The notes: generated by a model from the letters alone, not told the origin. Counted from the stretch's first letter, positions 53,042-61,496 are shown. The stretch: 64,000 nucleotides of DNA from Porticoccus sp041395745 (GCA_041395745.1 JAWKZV010000003.1:372001-436000), one strand, 5' to 3'. A program made the numbers and translations.

Positions 53042-54853
53042 TCAGCCCTTGCCGGCGCGCTTGCGTTCGTTTTCGGTGAGCAGTTTCTTGCGCAGGCGGA
53101 TGAAGTGGGGAGTCACTTCCACCAGCTCGTCATCCTCGATGAATTCCAGCGCCTGCTCCAGGGTGTGCCGAACCGGTGGCGTCAGAATCAGGTTCTCATC
53201 GGTACCCGCTGCGCGGATGTTGGTGAGCTGTTTCGCCTTGGTGGGGTTTACCGGCAAGTCGTTGCTGCGGGAGTGCAGACCGATGATCTGCCCCTCGTAC
53301 ACTTCGGCGCCATGGCCCAGAAACAGGCGGCCGCGCTCCTGCAGGTTGAACAGCGCATAGGCCAGTGTCTTGCCCTTGATCATGGAAACCAGCACGCCAT
53401 TCTGGCGACCGCCCAGCTCGCCGGCCTTGACCGGGCCGTAGTGGTCGAAAATGCTGGTCATGATGCCGGAACCGCTGGTCAGGGTCAGGAACAGGGAGCG
53501 GAAACCGATCAAGCCGCGGGACGGCACGATGAATTCCAGTCGCACCCGGCCCTTGCCGTCCAGCTCCATGTTGGTCATCTCCGCCTTGCGCACGCCCAGT
53601 TCTTCCATCACCGAGCCCTGGTGCTGTTCTTCGACATCGATCACCACCTGCTCGTAGGGCTCCTGGATTTCGCCATCGACCTCTTTCTGAATCACCTCGG
53701 GACGTGACACGCCGAGCTCGAAGCCCTCGCGACGCATGTTCTCGATCAGTACCGACAGGTGCAGCTCGCCGCGACCGGAGACCACAAACTTGTCCGGGCT
53801 ATCGCCCTCTTTCACCCGCAACGCCACGTTGTGGATCAACTCCTGCTCAAGGCGCTCCTTGATGTTGCGGGAGGTGACGAACTTGCCATCCAGACCGGCG
53901 AAGGGCGAGTCGTTAACCTGGAAAGTCATGCTCACAGTCGGCTCGTCCACGCTCAGCGGAATCATCGCTTCGGGGTTTTCCGGGTTGCAGATGGTGTCGG
54001 AAATATTCAGCTTGTCGATACCGGTGATACAGACAATATCCCCCGCCTGAGCCTGGTCCACCTCGAAGCGTTCCAGGCCGCGGTAGCCCATCACCTGCAA
54101 CACCTTGGCACGACGGGTCTTGCCTTCCCGGTCCACCACGACCACCTGCTCGTTGGTTTTCAGCTTGCCGCGGGTGATACGACCGATGCCGATGACCCCT
54201 ACGTAGCTGTTGTAATCCAGGGCGCTAATCTGCATCTGTAGCGGGCCGTCGCGATCCACCTCCGGCGGCTTGACCTGGTCGACAATCATCTGGAACAGCG
54301 GCGTCATGTCTTCGGCCAGATGATCCGCCTCGGGGCCGGCAACGCCATTCAACGCGGAGGCATAGATTATTGGGAAATCCAACTGCTCGTCAGTGGCGCC
54401 GAGGCGATCAAACAGGTCGAATACCTGGTCGATTACCCAGTGTGGGCGGGCACCCGGGCGGTCCACCTTGTTAACCACCAAAATCGGGTTGAGTCCCTGC
54501 TCGAACGCCTTCTGGGTCACGAAGCGGGTCTGCGGCATCGGGCCATCGACGGCATCCACCAACAGCAGAACTGAATCCACCATCGACAGCACCCGCTCAA
54601 CTTCTCCACCGAAGTCGGCGTGTCCGGGGGTATCCACAATATTGATGCGATAGCCGTTCCACTCAATGGCAGTATTCTTGGCCAGAATGGTAATGCCACG
54701 CTCACGTTCCTGATCGTTGGAGTCCATGATGCGCTCGGCGCCCATGTCCTTGCGATCCAGGGTGCCCGACTGCTTCAACAGTTTGTCCACCAGGGTGGTT
54801 TTGCCATGGTCAACGTGGGCAATGATGGCGATATTGCGGAGTTTCTCGATCAC
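53042..54853 (-). CDS. typA: Ribosome-binding GTPase TypA/BipA
   Basis: BipA is a translational GTPase of the EF-G/LepA type that aids 50S assembly at low temperature and under stress. It has 603 residues from GTG 54853. The G1 loop is AHVDHGKTTL, G2 is ERGITI, G3 is DTPGHADF and G4 is NKVD. The C-terminal BipA-specific region begins near residue 400. The frame is open for another 96 bases upstream, but the family starts at VIEKLRNIAIIAHVD. No strong ribosome-binding site is seen. Pseudomonas has typA directly beside thiI; here four features intervene. Confidence 0.97.
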   Translation of the reverse strand: MIEKLRNIAIIAHVDHGKTTLVDKLLKQSGTLDRKDMGAERIMDSNDQERERGITILAKNTAIEWNGYRINIVDTPGHADFGGEVERVLSMVDSVLLLVDAVDGPMPQTRFVTQKAFEQGLNPILVVNKVDRPGARPHWVIDQVFDLFDRLGATDEQLDFPIIYASALNGVAGPEADHLAEDMTPLFQMIVDQVKPPEVDRDGPLQMQISALDYNSYVGVIGIGRITRGKLKTNEQVVVVDREGKTRRAKVLQVMGYRGLERFEVDQAQAGDIVCITGIDKLNISDTICNPENPEAMIPLSVDEPTVSMTFQVNDSPFAGLDGKFVTSRNIKERLEQELIHNVALRVKEGDSPDKFVVSGRGELHLSVLIENMRREGFELGVSRPEVIQKEVDGEIQEPYEQVVIDVEEQHQGSVMEELGVRKAEMTNMELDGKGRVRLEFIVPSRGLIGFRSLFLTLTSGSGIMTSIFDHYGPVKAGELGGRQNGVLVSMIKGKTLAYALFNLQERGRLFLGHGAEVYEGQIIGLHSRSNDLPVNPTKAKQLTNIRAAGTDENLILTPPVRHTLEQALEFIEDDELVEVTPHFIRLRKKLLTENERKRAGKG

Positions 54854-55041
54854 GGGAGGTCTCGACAGGAAAAAAAACAGGCGCGGATTATAGCTGCTGT
54901 CTTGTCTGAAAACAGATATTTCTTCGCTTAGCCCTACTGTAGCCTTCAAATTCGATGATTTTGGATCTGAATACCATAATCGACAGCAGAGTGGTGTAGT
55001 CGTATTATCTCCCGCAAATTATGAGAATAGGGGCGATCCGG

Positions 55042-56001
55042 ATGATCAACAAACCCGAGCAAACTGAATTTGCCATCAATCTGATGCAGCACTTGGTGAC
55101 GGCTACCTTTGTACTGGATACTGATGGCAACGTGATTATCTGGAATCGTTCATGCGAACGGCTTACCGGCATAAGGGCCGATGAAGTCATCGGCACCAAC
55201 AATCACTGGAAAGCCTTCTATTCCAATCATCGCCTTTGCCTTGCAGACACCATCATCGAAGGCCGCACGAATGAATTGGACAATCTATACACTGTATCTG
55301 CACAACCTTCAGTGTACGGAAATGGTTACAAGGCAGAAAACTGGTGCGTCATGCCCCGCATCGGCAAAAGGCTTTATCTGGCCGCCGATGCAGGCCCAAT
55401 CTACGATAACCATGGCAGATTGATTGCCGTTGTAGAAACCATCCGAGACCAGACAGACCAGAAAATTGCGCAGAAGAGACTGGAGGAACTGGCCATCGTT
55501 GATGAGCTGACAGGCCTCTTCAATCGCCGCTATTTCAACGACCATTTGGACTCTGAATGGAATCGATGTGCGCGGGAAGGCACCCCGCTCTCGGTGATCC
55601 TCCTTGATATCGATCATTTCAAGCAATACAACGACAGCTATGGCCACCTAGTTGGTGACGAGTGTCTGAGGTCAGTGGCAGGCACGATCCAGCGCAGCCT
55701 GTTACGAGGAAGTGATACCGCTACACGTTTCGGTGGTGAAGAATTCTGCGTTCTACTACCAGGAATCCAGCAGAAGGGAGCGACAAAAATTGCCGAGCGC
55801 ATCTGTGCCAACATAGAGGAACTGGAGATTCCCCATCCTTCCAGCCCCGTATCACAGTGGGTCACGCTAAGCATTGGGGTTGCCAGTGTCACACCTTCCG
55901 AAAATGACACGCCGGCCAACTTACTAACTCTAGCGGATGAAGCCATGTACAGAGCCAAAGCAGGTGGCCGCAACCAGAGCTTCTGTGCCGAAACTGATTG
56001 A
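55042..56001 (+). CDS. PAS-GGDEF diguanylate cyclase
   Basis: A soluble 319-residue protein with an N-terminal PAS domain (about residues 10-140) joined by a short helix to a GGDEF domain. The active site is GGEEF at residues 231-235, and a matching inhibitory site RGSD lies at 222-225, five residues before it, so product inhibition by c-di-GMP is expected. It should make c-di-GMP in response to a PAS-sensed signal, possibly redox or a small ligand. I chose ATG 55042 because AGGGG lies eight bases upstream; an ATG at 55021 has no such site. It is part of the accessory stretch between typA and thiI. Confidence 0.93.
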   Translation: MINKPEQTEFAINLMQHLVTATFVLDTDGNVIIWNRSCERLTGIRADEVIGTNNHWKAFYSNHRLCLADTIIEGRTNELDNLYTVSAQPSVYGNGYKAENWCVMPRIGKRLYLAADAGPIYDNHGRLIAVVETIRDQTDQKIAQKRLEELAIVDELTGLFNRRYFNDHLDSEWNRCAREGTPLSVILLDIDHFKQYNDSYGHLVGDECLRSVAGTIQRSLLRGSDTATRFGGEEFCVLLPGIQQKGATKIAERICANIEELEIPHPSSPVSQWVTLSIGVASVTPSENDTPANLLTLADEAMYRAKAGGRNQSFCAETD

Positions 56002-56032
56002 TTACCCTAATCTGCCACCCGTTACATACACA

Positions 56033-56572
56033 CTAGAAGAGAATCATTTTCAGGCCAATCAGAATCAGCACCACACCGCCGAAAAGCTCGGCTTTGCTTT
56101 CCAGCCAGGTGCCGCTTTTGGTTCCGATATAGACGCCCGCCATACTGAACAGGCAGGTAGTCACCCCGATGATCAGGCAGGCCAGCAGCGGCGCCACATC
56201 CAACAAGGTCAGAGCAAAGCCCGCAGCCATGGCGTCGATACTGGTGGCGATAGCCAACATCAGCATGACCCTGTGGGTAATGGTGACGATATCCTCTTCC
56301 ACCCCTTCTGCGAAGGATTCATAGATCATCTTGCCACCGATCAGCAGCAACAGGAAAAAGGCCACCCAGGGCGCAAAGGCTTCGATCCAGCCCAGAACAC
56401 CTCGGCCACCGAGATAACCGATCAAAGGCATCAGCGCCTGGAAGATACCGAAGTAGGCACCGGCCATCAGCGCCAGGGACAACCACCGCCGCTGATGCTT
56501 TGCGCCAAGTCCGATGGATACCGCAAAGGCATCCATACTGAGAGCTACTGCCAGTAACAGTACTTCTAACAT
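56033..56572 (-). CDS. mntP: Manganese efflux pump MntP
   Basis: MntP exports Mn2+ from the cytosol. It has 179 residues and six membrane segments arranged as two repeats of the DUF204 fold. The acidic metal-path residues are in ALSMDAFAVSIG and AIATSIDAMAAGFAL, both intact. In E. coli it is controlled by MntR and a yybP-ykoY Mn riboswitch; here the leader contains only an imperfectly understood inverted repeat (56592-56633). It runs convergent to the diguanylate cyclase gene. Confidence 0.96.
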   Translation of the reverse strand: MLEVLLLAVALSMDAFAVSIGLGAKHQRRWLSLALMAGAYFGIFQALMPLIGYLGGRGVLGWIEAFAPWVAFFLLLLIGGKMIYESFAEGVEEDIVTITHRVMLMLAIATSIDAMAAGFALTLLDVAPLLACLIIGVTTCLFSMAGVYIGTKSGTWLESKAELFGGVVLILIGLKMILF

Positions 56573-56591
56573 GAGATCTCCTTGACCGCTC

Positions 56592-56633
56592 TGTCGCAGG
56601 CAGGGACTTTAGGCCGACACCATGGCTGCGACA
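56592..56633 (-). promoter_or_regulatory. Inverted repeat in the mntP leader
   Basis: TGTCGCAG at 56592-56599 and CTGCGACA at 56626-56633 are perfect inverted copies, 26 bp apart, 20-60 bases upstream of mntP. In RNA they would form a long hairpin. It may be a metal-responsive leader, but the conserved yybP-ykoY core was not recognised. Confidence 0.45.
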
Positions 56634-56651
56634 AGGGATTCAGAAAGTTTT

Positions 56652-57235
56652 TTAGCGAATCTGCAGCGGCCAGCCCAGCAGTAATACTCCCAGAGTTGCC
56701 GCCCCAATGAACACATTCATGGGCAAACCCACCTTCAGAAAATCGCTAAACCGATATCCCCCTGGGCCGTAAACCATCAGATTGGTCTGGTAACCCAATG
56801 GCGTGGCGAAACTCGCCGACGCCGCCATGATGATGGCGAAAATAAAAGGCTCATGATTCAGACCGATTTTTTGCTGTCATCTCCATTACGATCGGCATCA
56901 CCAGAATCGTCGCTGCGCAAATAATGAAGTGGCAATGGTGGCAATAGCCATCAAATCCAGGCTCTTTTTCGCCCGATTGACCGAACAGTAGCCGACTGAC
57001 CAGAAGATCCCCCCCTCCGGCGACATGAGTACCAGCAGCAACCACAAATATCGCCGCCACGGTGATCACCCCGCTGTTGCTGACCCCGGACAGCGCCTCA
57101 GCCGGGCTGAGGATTCCTGTCACACCAATAATGCACAGTACGGTCATCATGACCAGATGAGGACCGATGCGCGTCAATGCCAATACCAGCAGTGCTCCTG
57201 CCACGAGCGCCAAGGCAAGGACCCTGCCAATCCAT
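56652..57235 (-). pseudogene. Remnant of an SLC13-type anion permease
   Basis: Scattered minus-strand frames match one family. The N-terminal part from about 57235 gives LALALVAGALLVLALTRIGPH and SPAEALSGVSNSGVITVAAIFVVAAG. A middle part gives KKSLDLMAIAT. The C-terminal part gives GLNHEPFIFAIIMAASASFATPLGYQ, then TNLMVYGPGGYRFSDFLKVG and LLLGWPLQIR, ending at the stop 56652-56654. Together they cover fewer than 200 residues of a family that is normally near 590, so most of the middle, including the usual TrkA-C domains, is gone and frameshifts remain. Intact members take up sulfate or dicarboxylates. It is non-functional as it stands. Confidence 0.85.
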
Positions 57236-57345
57236 ATTCAACTTCTCTCTCTGCGAGCCCGTGAATAGGCGCAGCAAAGAGCAGCGAACTGAAGTCTCAA
57301 AAGACTTTTTTATTTTGACATCAAACAGAGCCGCCAGGCGCCATA

Positions 57346-58797
57346 TCAAGAGGGCCGATAGACCGCCACATTGCCAAACCCCTGCTCAAGCAACAACTCG
57401 GCGTGGAGGCGACTCATAACGCCTTTTTCGCAATAGAGTAGATAGCGGGTATCCTTTTCGAGATTCTTGAAGCGGTTCTGCAAGGTAAAGAAGGGTATTG
57501 CCTGCACCACTGTGCCACTGACCTTTAACGGTCGCACATCTATTTCGTCCGGGTGGCGAATATCGAGAATCACTGCTCCAGGCTGGGGAATCGGAAAGAC
57601 TTCCACCTCAGCAAGAGGCGCATCCTCATCCATAACTTCGTCGATATTCTGCACCCGCATCCTCTCGACCGCTTTCTCCAACACCGCAAAGTCGAAATTC
57701 GCCTCCTCGGCAGCGACTTTCTCCTCTTTGGCACGGGTAGTGGGTTTGACCGAGATCACCCCGCAATATTCCGGCATGTTGGCGGCAAACTGTTCGGTGC
57801 CAATGGCACGGGCAACATCGATAATGTCGTTTTTGTCAGAGGTGATCAGCGGGCGCAGAACCAGCATATTGGTCACAGAGTCGATCACGGCCAGGTTAGT
57901 CAGAGTCTGGCTAGATACCTGGGCAACACTCTCCCCGGTCACCAGCGCCTGCACTTCCATTTCTCCGGCTATTTTGCTGGCGGCGCGCAACATCATGCGT
58001 TTGAGCACGACGCCCATTTCGGAATTGCGCACCTTGCCCAGAATCTCGCCCACCACATCTTCAAACGGCACGGTGATAAAACGCACACGATGGGAACTGC
58101 CGAACTTGTTCCACAGATAAAAGGCGACTTCCTTGACGCCAACCTCATGGGCGCGACCACCGAGATTGAAGAACAGATAGTGGGTGCGAAGTCCCCGCTT
58201 GGTGGTCAGGTAACTGGAAACTGTGGAGTCAAATCCTCCGGAAATCAGTGAAATCACCGTATCCTGAGTGCCAAGAGGAAAACCACCCAGCCCCTTGCAT
58301 GTCTCCTCAATAACGAACAGCTCACCGTGGCGAATCTCCAATCGCACGGTGACATCGGGATCTTTCAGCTTAACGCCAACGGCACCGGACTGATGCAACA
58401 GTCCGCCTCCCACCTGACGCTCCACATCGCTGGACGAGAAATCATGCTTGCCACTGCGCTTCACCCGCAAGACAAAGGTTTTTCCCTCAAGCTTTGCACG
58501 CCAGACGGACAGGGTGTTCGCGAGAATATCCTCGAAGTCACCCAGGGGAAAATGCTGCACCTTGGAATAATTGGCGATACCCGGCGTTCGCCCCAAAAGA
58601 TCGGCCACCTGTGCAGTGAGGGCACTATCGTCAGGACCTGTCACCTGCAGCTTTTCCCAATCCTGCTCGACCTGGATATCGGGGCTGAGGGGACGCAACA
58701 GCTTGCGCAGGTTTTCCCGCAGCTGGCGAGTCATGCGCTTGCGCACGGGCGTGCTCTTGATGGTTATTTCAGGAAAAAGCTTGATGACAAAATGCAT
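57346..58797 (-). CDS. thiI: tRNA 4-thiouridine synthetase / thiamine sulfur carrier ThiI
   Basis: ThiI adenylates U8 of tRNA and delivers sulfur to make 4-thiouridine; its rhodanese domain also serves thiazole synthesis. It has 483 residues: an N-terminal ferredoxin-like domain, a THUMP domain (about 60-165), the PP-loop SGGFDST near residue 188, and a C-terminal rhodanese domain with the persulfide cysteine C456 (YCEKGVMS). A second cysteine in EYCGVISVKPTTRAK near residue 344 is also conserved. I chose ATG 58797, since the family starts MHFVIKLFPEITIKS. It is divergent from glnA. Confidence 0.97.
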   Translation of the reverse strand: MHFVIKLFPEITIKSTPVRKRMTRQLRENLRKLLRPLSPDIQVEQDWEKLQVTGPDDSALTAQVADLLGRTPGIANYSKVQHFPLGDFEDILANTLSVWRAKLEGKTFVLRVKRSGKHDFSSSDVERQVGGGLLHQSGAVGVKLKDPDVTVRLEIRHGELFVIEETCKGLGGFPLGTQDTVISLISGGFDSTVSSYLTTKRGLRTHYLFFNLGGRAHEVGVKEVAFYLWNKFGSSHRVRFITVPFEDVVGEILGKVRNSEMGVVLKRMMLRAASKIAGEMEVQALVTGESVAQVSSQTLTNLAVIDSVTNMLVLRPLITSDKNDIIDVARAIGTEQFAANMPEYCGVISVKPTTRAKEEKVAAEEANFDFAVLEKAVERMRVQNIDEVMDEDAPLAEVEVFPIPQPGAVILDIRHPDEIDVRPLKVSGTVVQAIPFFTLQNRFKNLEKDTRYLLYCEKGVMSRLHAELLLEQGFGNVAVYRPS

Positions 58798-58903
58798 GAG
58801 ACAGTTATTCACCACAACGGGGCTTGAAAGGCGCCAGATTATATTACAAAAGATACCCATTTCCGCTTATGATGAGCGTCCTGCATTGAAGGATCACCCT
58901 TAA

Positions 58904-58920
58904 TGCACCAGAATGATTCA
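58904..58920 (+). promoter_or_regulatory. NtrC-type site, distal, upstream of glnA
   Basis: TGCACCAGAATGATTCA has a perfect left half-site of the NtrC dyad (TGCACCA-N3-TGGTGCA) and a degenerate right half. Its centre is near -150 relative to the predicted sigma54 start. It is 32 bp from the next site, three helical turns, as in E. coli glnA. Confidence 0.65.
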
Positions 58921-58935
58921 CAGGCAAAAACCATG

Positions 58936-58952
58936 TGCACCATATTGGGTCA
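58936..58952 (+). promoter_or_regulatory. NtrC-type site, proximal, upstream of glnA
   Basis: TGCACCATATTGGGTCA matches the NtrC dyad well in the left half and partly in the right. Its centre is near -118. With the distal site it forms a likely enhancer for cooperative NtrC binding. Confidence 0.7.
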
Positions 58953-59013
58953 TGCAGCCAGAAAATCGTCCGTACAGCACAGCTAAGCCACTGAATTTAT
59001 TATCCGACATCAC

Positions 59014-59050
59014 TGGCATAGCTTTTGCTTCACTTTGGCACACTGATTGC
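59014..59050 (+). promoter_or_regulatory. Two sigma54 (-24/-12) elements of glnA
   Basis: TGGCACACTGATTGC at 59036-59050 is a near-consensus -24/-12 promoter with GG and GC correctly spaced. A second element, TGGCATAGCTTTTGC at 59014-59028, has the same spacing 22 bp upstream. The downstream one is the better match and would start near 59062, leaving a leader of about 85 nt. Both would need NtrC bound at the sites near 58904-58952. Confidence 0.8.
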
Positions 59051-59146
59051 AGAACACCAATTAAATCTGACTTGTTAGGCAATTTCACATTATCGCCGCA
59101 TTCCGGCAAACCGGTTTAATCTGGATATCCACAACTGGAGGAGCTA

Positions 59147-60553
59147 ATGTCCAACAAAACCCTCACTCTGATCAAAGAAAGCGAAGCTCAATGGGTCGAC
59201 CTGCGTTTCACCGACACCCATGGTAAAGAGCAGCACGTCACTATTCCCTCTGCAGCAGTAGATGAGGAGTTTTTTGAAGTCGGCCAAATGTTCGACGGCT
59301 CTTCCATCGCTGGCTGGAAAGGCATCAACGAATCCGACATGGTGCTGATGCCCGATGACAACACTGCCATCATTGACCCCTTCTCCGACGCCACCACCGT
59401 GATTCTGCGTTGCGATATCCTCGAGCCCTCCACCATGACCGGCTATGAGCGCGACCCCCGCTCCGTTGCCAGACGCGCCGAGGAATACCTGAAGTCTACT
59501 GGCCTGGGCGACATCGCTTTCTTCGGTCCCGAGCCCGAATTCTTTATCTTTGACGACATCAAGTGGGGCGCCGACATGAGCGGCAGCTTCGTCAAGATCA
59601 GCTCTGAAGAAGCAGCATGGGCCACAGGCCACGAGTTCGCAGAAGGCAACATGGGTCACCGTCCGCGCGTCAAAGGCGGCTACTTCCCCGTTCCTCCGAT
59701 TGACTCCCTGCACGATATTCGCGCAGCCATGTGTGAAGCCATGACCCAAATGGGCCTGTCTGTTGAAGTACACCACCACGAAGTGGCCACTGCTGGCCAG
59801 TGTGAGATTGGTGTCAAATTCAACACCTTGGTGACAAAAGCTGACGAAACCCAGATCCTGAAGTACTGCGTGCACAACGTTGCCCACGCCTATGGCAAAA
59901 CCGCTACCTTCATGCCCAAGCCGATCGTTGGCGACAACGGTTCCGGCATGCACTGTCACCAGTCTTTCTGGAAAGACGGCGTCAACCAGTTTGCAGGCGA
60001 CGGCTATGCTGGCCTGAGCGAAACCGCTCTGTACTACATCGGCGGTATCATCAAGCACGCCAAGGCACTGAATGCGTTCACCAACCCGGGCACCAACTCC
60101 TACAAGCGTCTGATCCCCGGTTTCGAAGCCCCGGTAATGCTGGCTTACTCTGCTCGCAACCGGTCCGCTTCCATCCGCATCCCTTACACTGCCTCTCCGA
60201 AAGGCAAGCGTATTGAAGCCCGCTTCCCCGACCCGATCGCCAACCCCTACCTGGCATTCGCTGCCATGCTGATGGCTGGCCTGGACGGCGTAATGAACAA
60301 GATCCACCCTGGCGATGCCGCCGACAAGGATCTGTACGATCTGCCTCCGGAAGAAGCTGCCGCTATCCCTCAAGTGTGTGGCAGCCTGCGCGAAGCACTG
60401 TCCTCACTGGATGCGGACCGCGAGTTCCTCACCAAGGGCGGCGTGTTCACCGACGACATGATCGACGCTTACATCAATCTGAAGATGCAAGACGTTTACC
60501 GTGTTGAACACACTACTCACCCGGTTGAATTCGACCTGTACTACTCCGTATAA
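59147..60553 (+). CDS. glnA: Glutamine synthetase, type I
   Basis: GlnA makes glutamine from glutamate, ammonia and ATP as a dodecamer. It has 468 residues. FDGSSIAGWKGINESDM, the metal site GPEPEFFIFD, and NPGTNSYKRLIPGFEAPV are typical of GSI-beta. The adenylylation tyrosine is Y397 in DLYDLPPEE, so control by GlnE is expected. TGGAGGAG precedes ATG 59147. It is read from a sigma54 promoter region with two NtrC-type sites and ends at a strong terminator. ntrBC follow one gene later, as in many enteric and marine relatives. Confidence 0.99.
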   Translation: MSNKTLTLIKESEAQWVDLRFTDTHGKEQHVTIPSAAVDEEFFEVGQMFDGSSIAGWKGINESDMVLMPDDNTAIIDPFSDATTVILRCDILEPSTMTGYERDPRSVARRAEEYLKSTGLGDIAFFGPEPEFFIFDDIKWGADMSGSFVKISSEEAAWATGHEFAEGNMGHRPRVKGGYFPVPPIDSLHDIRAAMCEAMTQMGLSVEVHHHEVATAGQCEIGVKFNTLVTKADETQILKYCVHNVAHAYGKTATFMPKPIVGDNGSGMHCHQSFWKDGVNQFAGDGYAGLSETALYYIGGIIKHAKALNAFTNPGTNSYKRLIPGFEAPVMLAYSARNRSASIRIPYTASPKGKRIEARFPDPIANPYLAFAAMLMAGLDGVMNKIHPGDAADKDLYDLPPEEAAAIPQVCGSLREALSSLDADREFLTKGGVFTDDMIDAYINLKMQDVYRVEHTTHPVEFDLYYSV

Positions 60554-60570
60554 GTCGACACCGCTTGATC

Positions 60571-60596
60571 AGGAGAGCTGCCTCACCGGCTCTCCT
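60571..60596 (+). other. Perfect hairpin just after glnA
   Basis: AGGAGAGC and GCTCTCCT form an 8-bp stem with a 10-nt loop, 18 bp after the glnA stop. No T-run follows, so it may protect the mRNA 3' end rather than terminate; the true terminator comes right after. Confidence 0.6.
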
Positions 60597-60604
60597 CTTC
60601 TCCC

Positions 60605-60638
60605 AAAAGCCCGCTATTTTTTGAATGGCGGGCTTTTT
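60605..60638 (+). terminator. Intrinsic terminator of glnA
   Basis: AAAAGCCCGC and GCGGGCTTTTT form the stem, with a 13-nt loop and the T-run built into the descending arm. It separates glnA from the DUF4124 gene 50 bp further on. Confidence 0.92.
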
Positions 60639-60689
60639 CTTGGGTCAAAGGAAGGCTAGTCTTTAACCTGTGCAATGCGGAGTATTCAC

Positions 60690-61283
60690 ATGAGTAACGG
60701 ATTCAACTGGCTGATTTTACCGCTCTGCCTGATCTTGGGGATGTCTCCCGGTCTCGCGGCGGTCTATAAAACAGTCGACGAAAAAGGGAATGTCACCTAT
60801 ACGGACACACCGCCTTCTGATGACGGCAATGCAGAACCGGTAAAGCTCCCCCCCATCAATACACAACCGGCACTGGAGACCAGGCAAACGACGCCCAAAC
60901 AATCGGAGGACATGGAAGGTTATGAGGAGGTAGCCATTCTGGCTCCCGCTCAGGATGCCACCATTCCACCGGGCCAGATCAATGTGGTTGTTCAGGTGTT
61001 CCTGGAACCCGCACTGAAACCGGGCCACCTGATTCTGCTGCTCCACAACGGCCAACCTTCCGGGGAACCGTCCTTCGGCCCATCCTTCTCCATAGACTCA
61101 CTGATTCGGGGCGAGCACACACTGCAAGCTCAGGTTGTGAATGAAACAGGTGCAGTAATTGCCCAATCAAGCACCATTACCATTCATGTAAAACGCCATT
61201 CACCCCTCAATAAAGATGCCATCCAGACACAAAACACAGAAAGAGCAAAACGGGTAAAACAGGCCACTCAGGGCGCCAACTAA
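60690..61283 (+). CDS. Secreted DUF4124-domain protein
   Basis: A 197-residue periplasmic or surface protein: a signal peptide (NWLILPLCLILGMSPGLA), an N-terminal DUF4124 motif (AVYKTVDEKGNVTYTDTPP), a Pro/Gln/Thr-rich linker, and a C-terminal beta-rich domain of about 100 residues (IPPGQINVVVQVFLEPALKPGHLILLL and later strands) of immunoglobulin-like appearance. No function is known. I chose ATG 60690 because GGAG lies seven bases upstream; ATG 60675 is less well placed. A DUF4124 gene lies between glnA and ntrB in Pseudomonas too, so the association is old. Confidence 0.85.
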   Translation: MSNGFNWLILPLCLILGMSPGLAAVYKTVDEKGNVTYTDTPPSDDGNAEPVKLPPINTQPALETRQTTPKQSEDMEGYEEVAILAPAQDATIPPGQINVVVQVFLEPALKPGHLILLLHNGQPSGEPSFGPSFSIDSLIRGEHTLQAQVVNETGAVIAQSSTITIHVKRHSPLNKDAIQTQNTERAKRVKQATQGAN

Positions 61284-61317
61284 CCCCGCATCCCCCACTT
61301 AATCAGAAATTCTTCTG

Positions 61318-61348
61318 AGCATCGCGCACCATCATGGTGCGCGATGCT
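61318..61348 (+). promoter_or_regulatory. 31-bp palindrome containing an NtrC-type site
   Basis: The arms AGCATCGCGCACCAT (61318-61332) and ATGGTGCGCGATGCT (61334-61348) are perfectly complementary around one C. Its centre holds GCACCA-TCA-TGGTGC (61326-61340), a full NtrC dyad lacking only the outermost T/A. It lies about 96 bp upstream of the predicted ntrB sigma54 start, a normal enhancer distance. It could also act as a hairpin in the DUF4124 transcript, but no T-run follows. Confidence 0.75.
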
Positions 61349-61402
61349 AAACTTCAAATAACTAAACAGGCATTTTTACTGGCGTTAGCCGTGCCCCAAA
61401 AT

Positions 61403-61417
61403 TGGCCCGCTATTTGC
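61403..61417 (+). promoter_or_regulatory. Sigma54 promoter of ntrBC
   Basis: TGGCCCGCTATTTGC is a strong -24/-12 match with correct GG-GC spacing; transcription would start near 61429. A weaker element with the same spacing, TGGCGTTAGCCGTGC, lies at 61380-61394. With the NtrC-type palindrome upstream, this predicts autoregulation of ntrBC. Confidence 0.75.
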
Positions 61418-61496
61418 TAACCCTTTAAGCATTACTGAACCATAAAAGGGCAAAGCCCTTACCGGACTCAAGTCACAAGCATACAAATATCACCGG

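Noticed and set aside
59144..60373. 409-codon minus-strand open frame
   Set aside because: It is the exact shadow of glnA, caused by strong codon bias in that gene.
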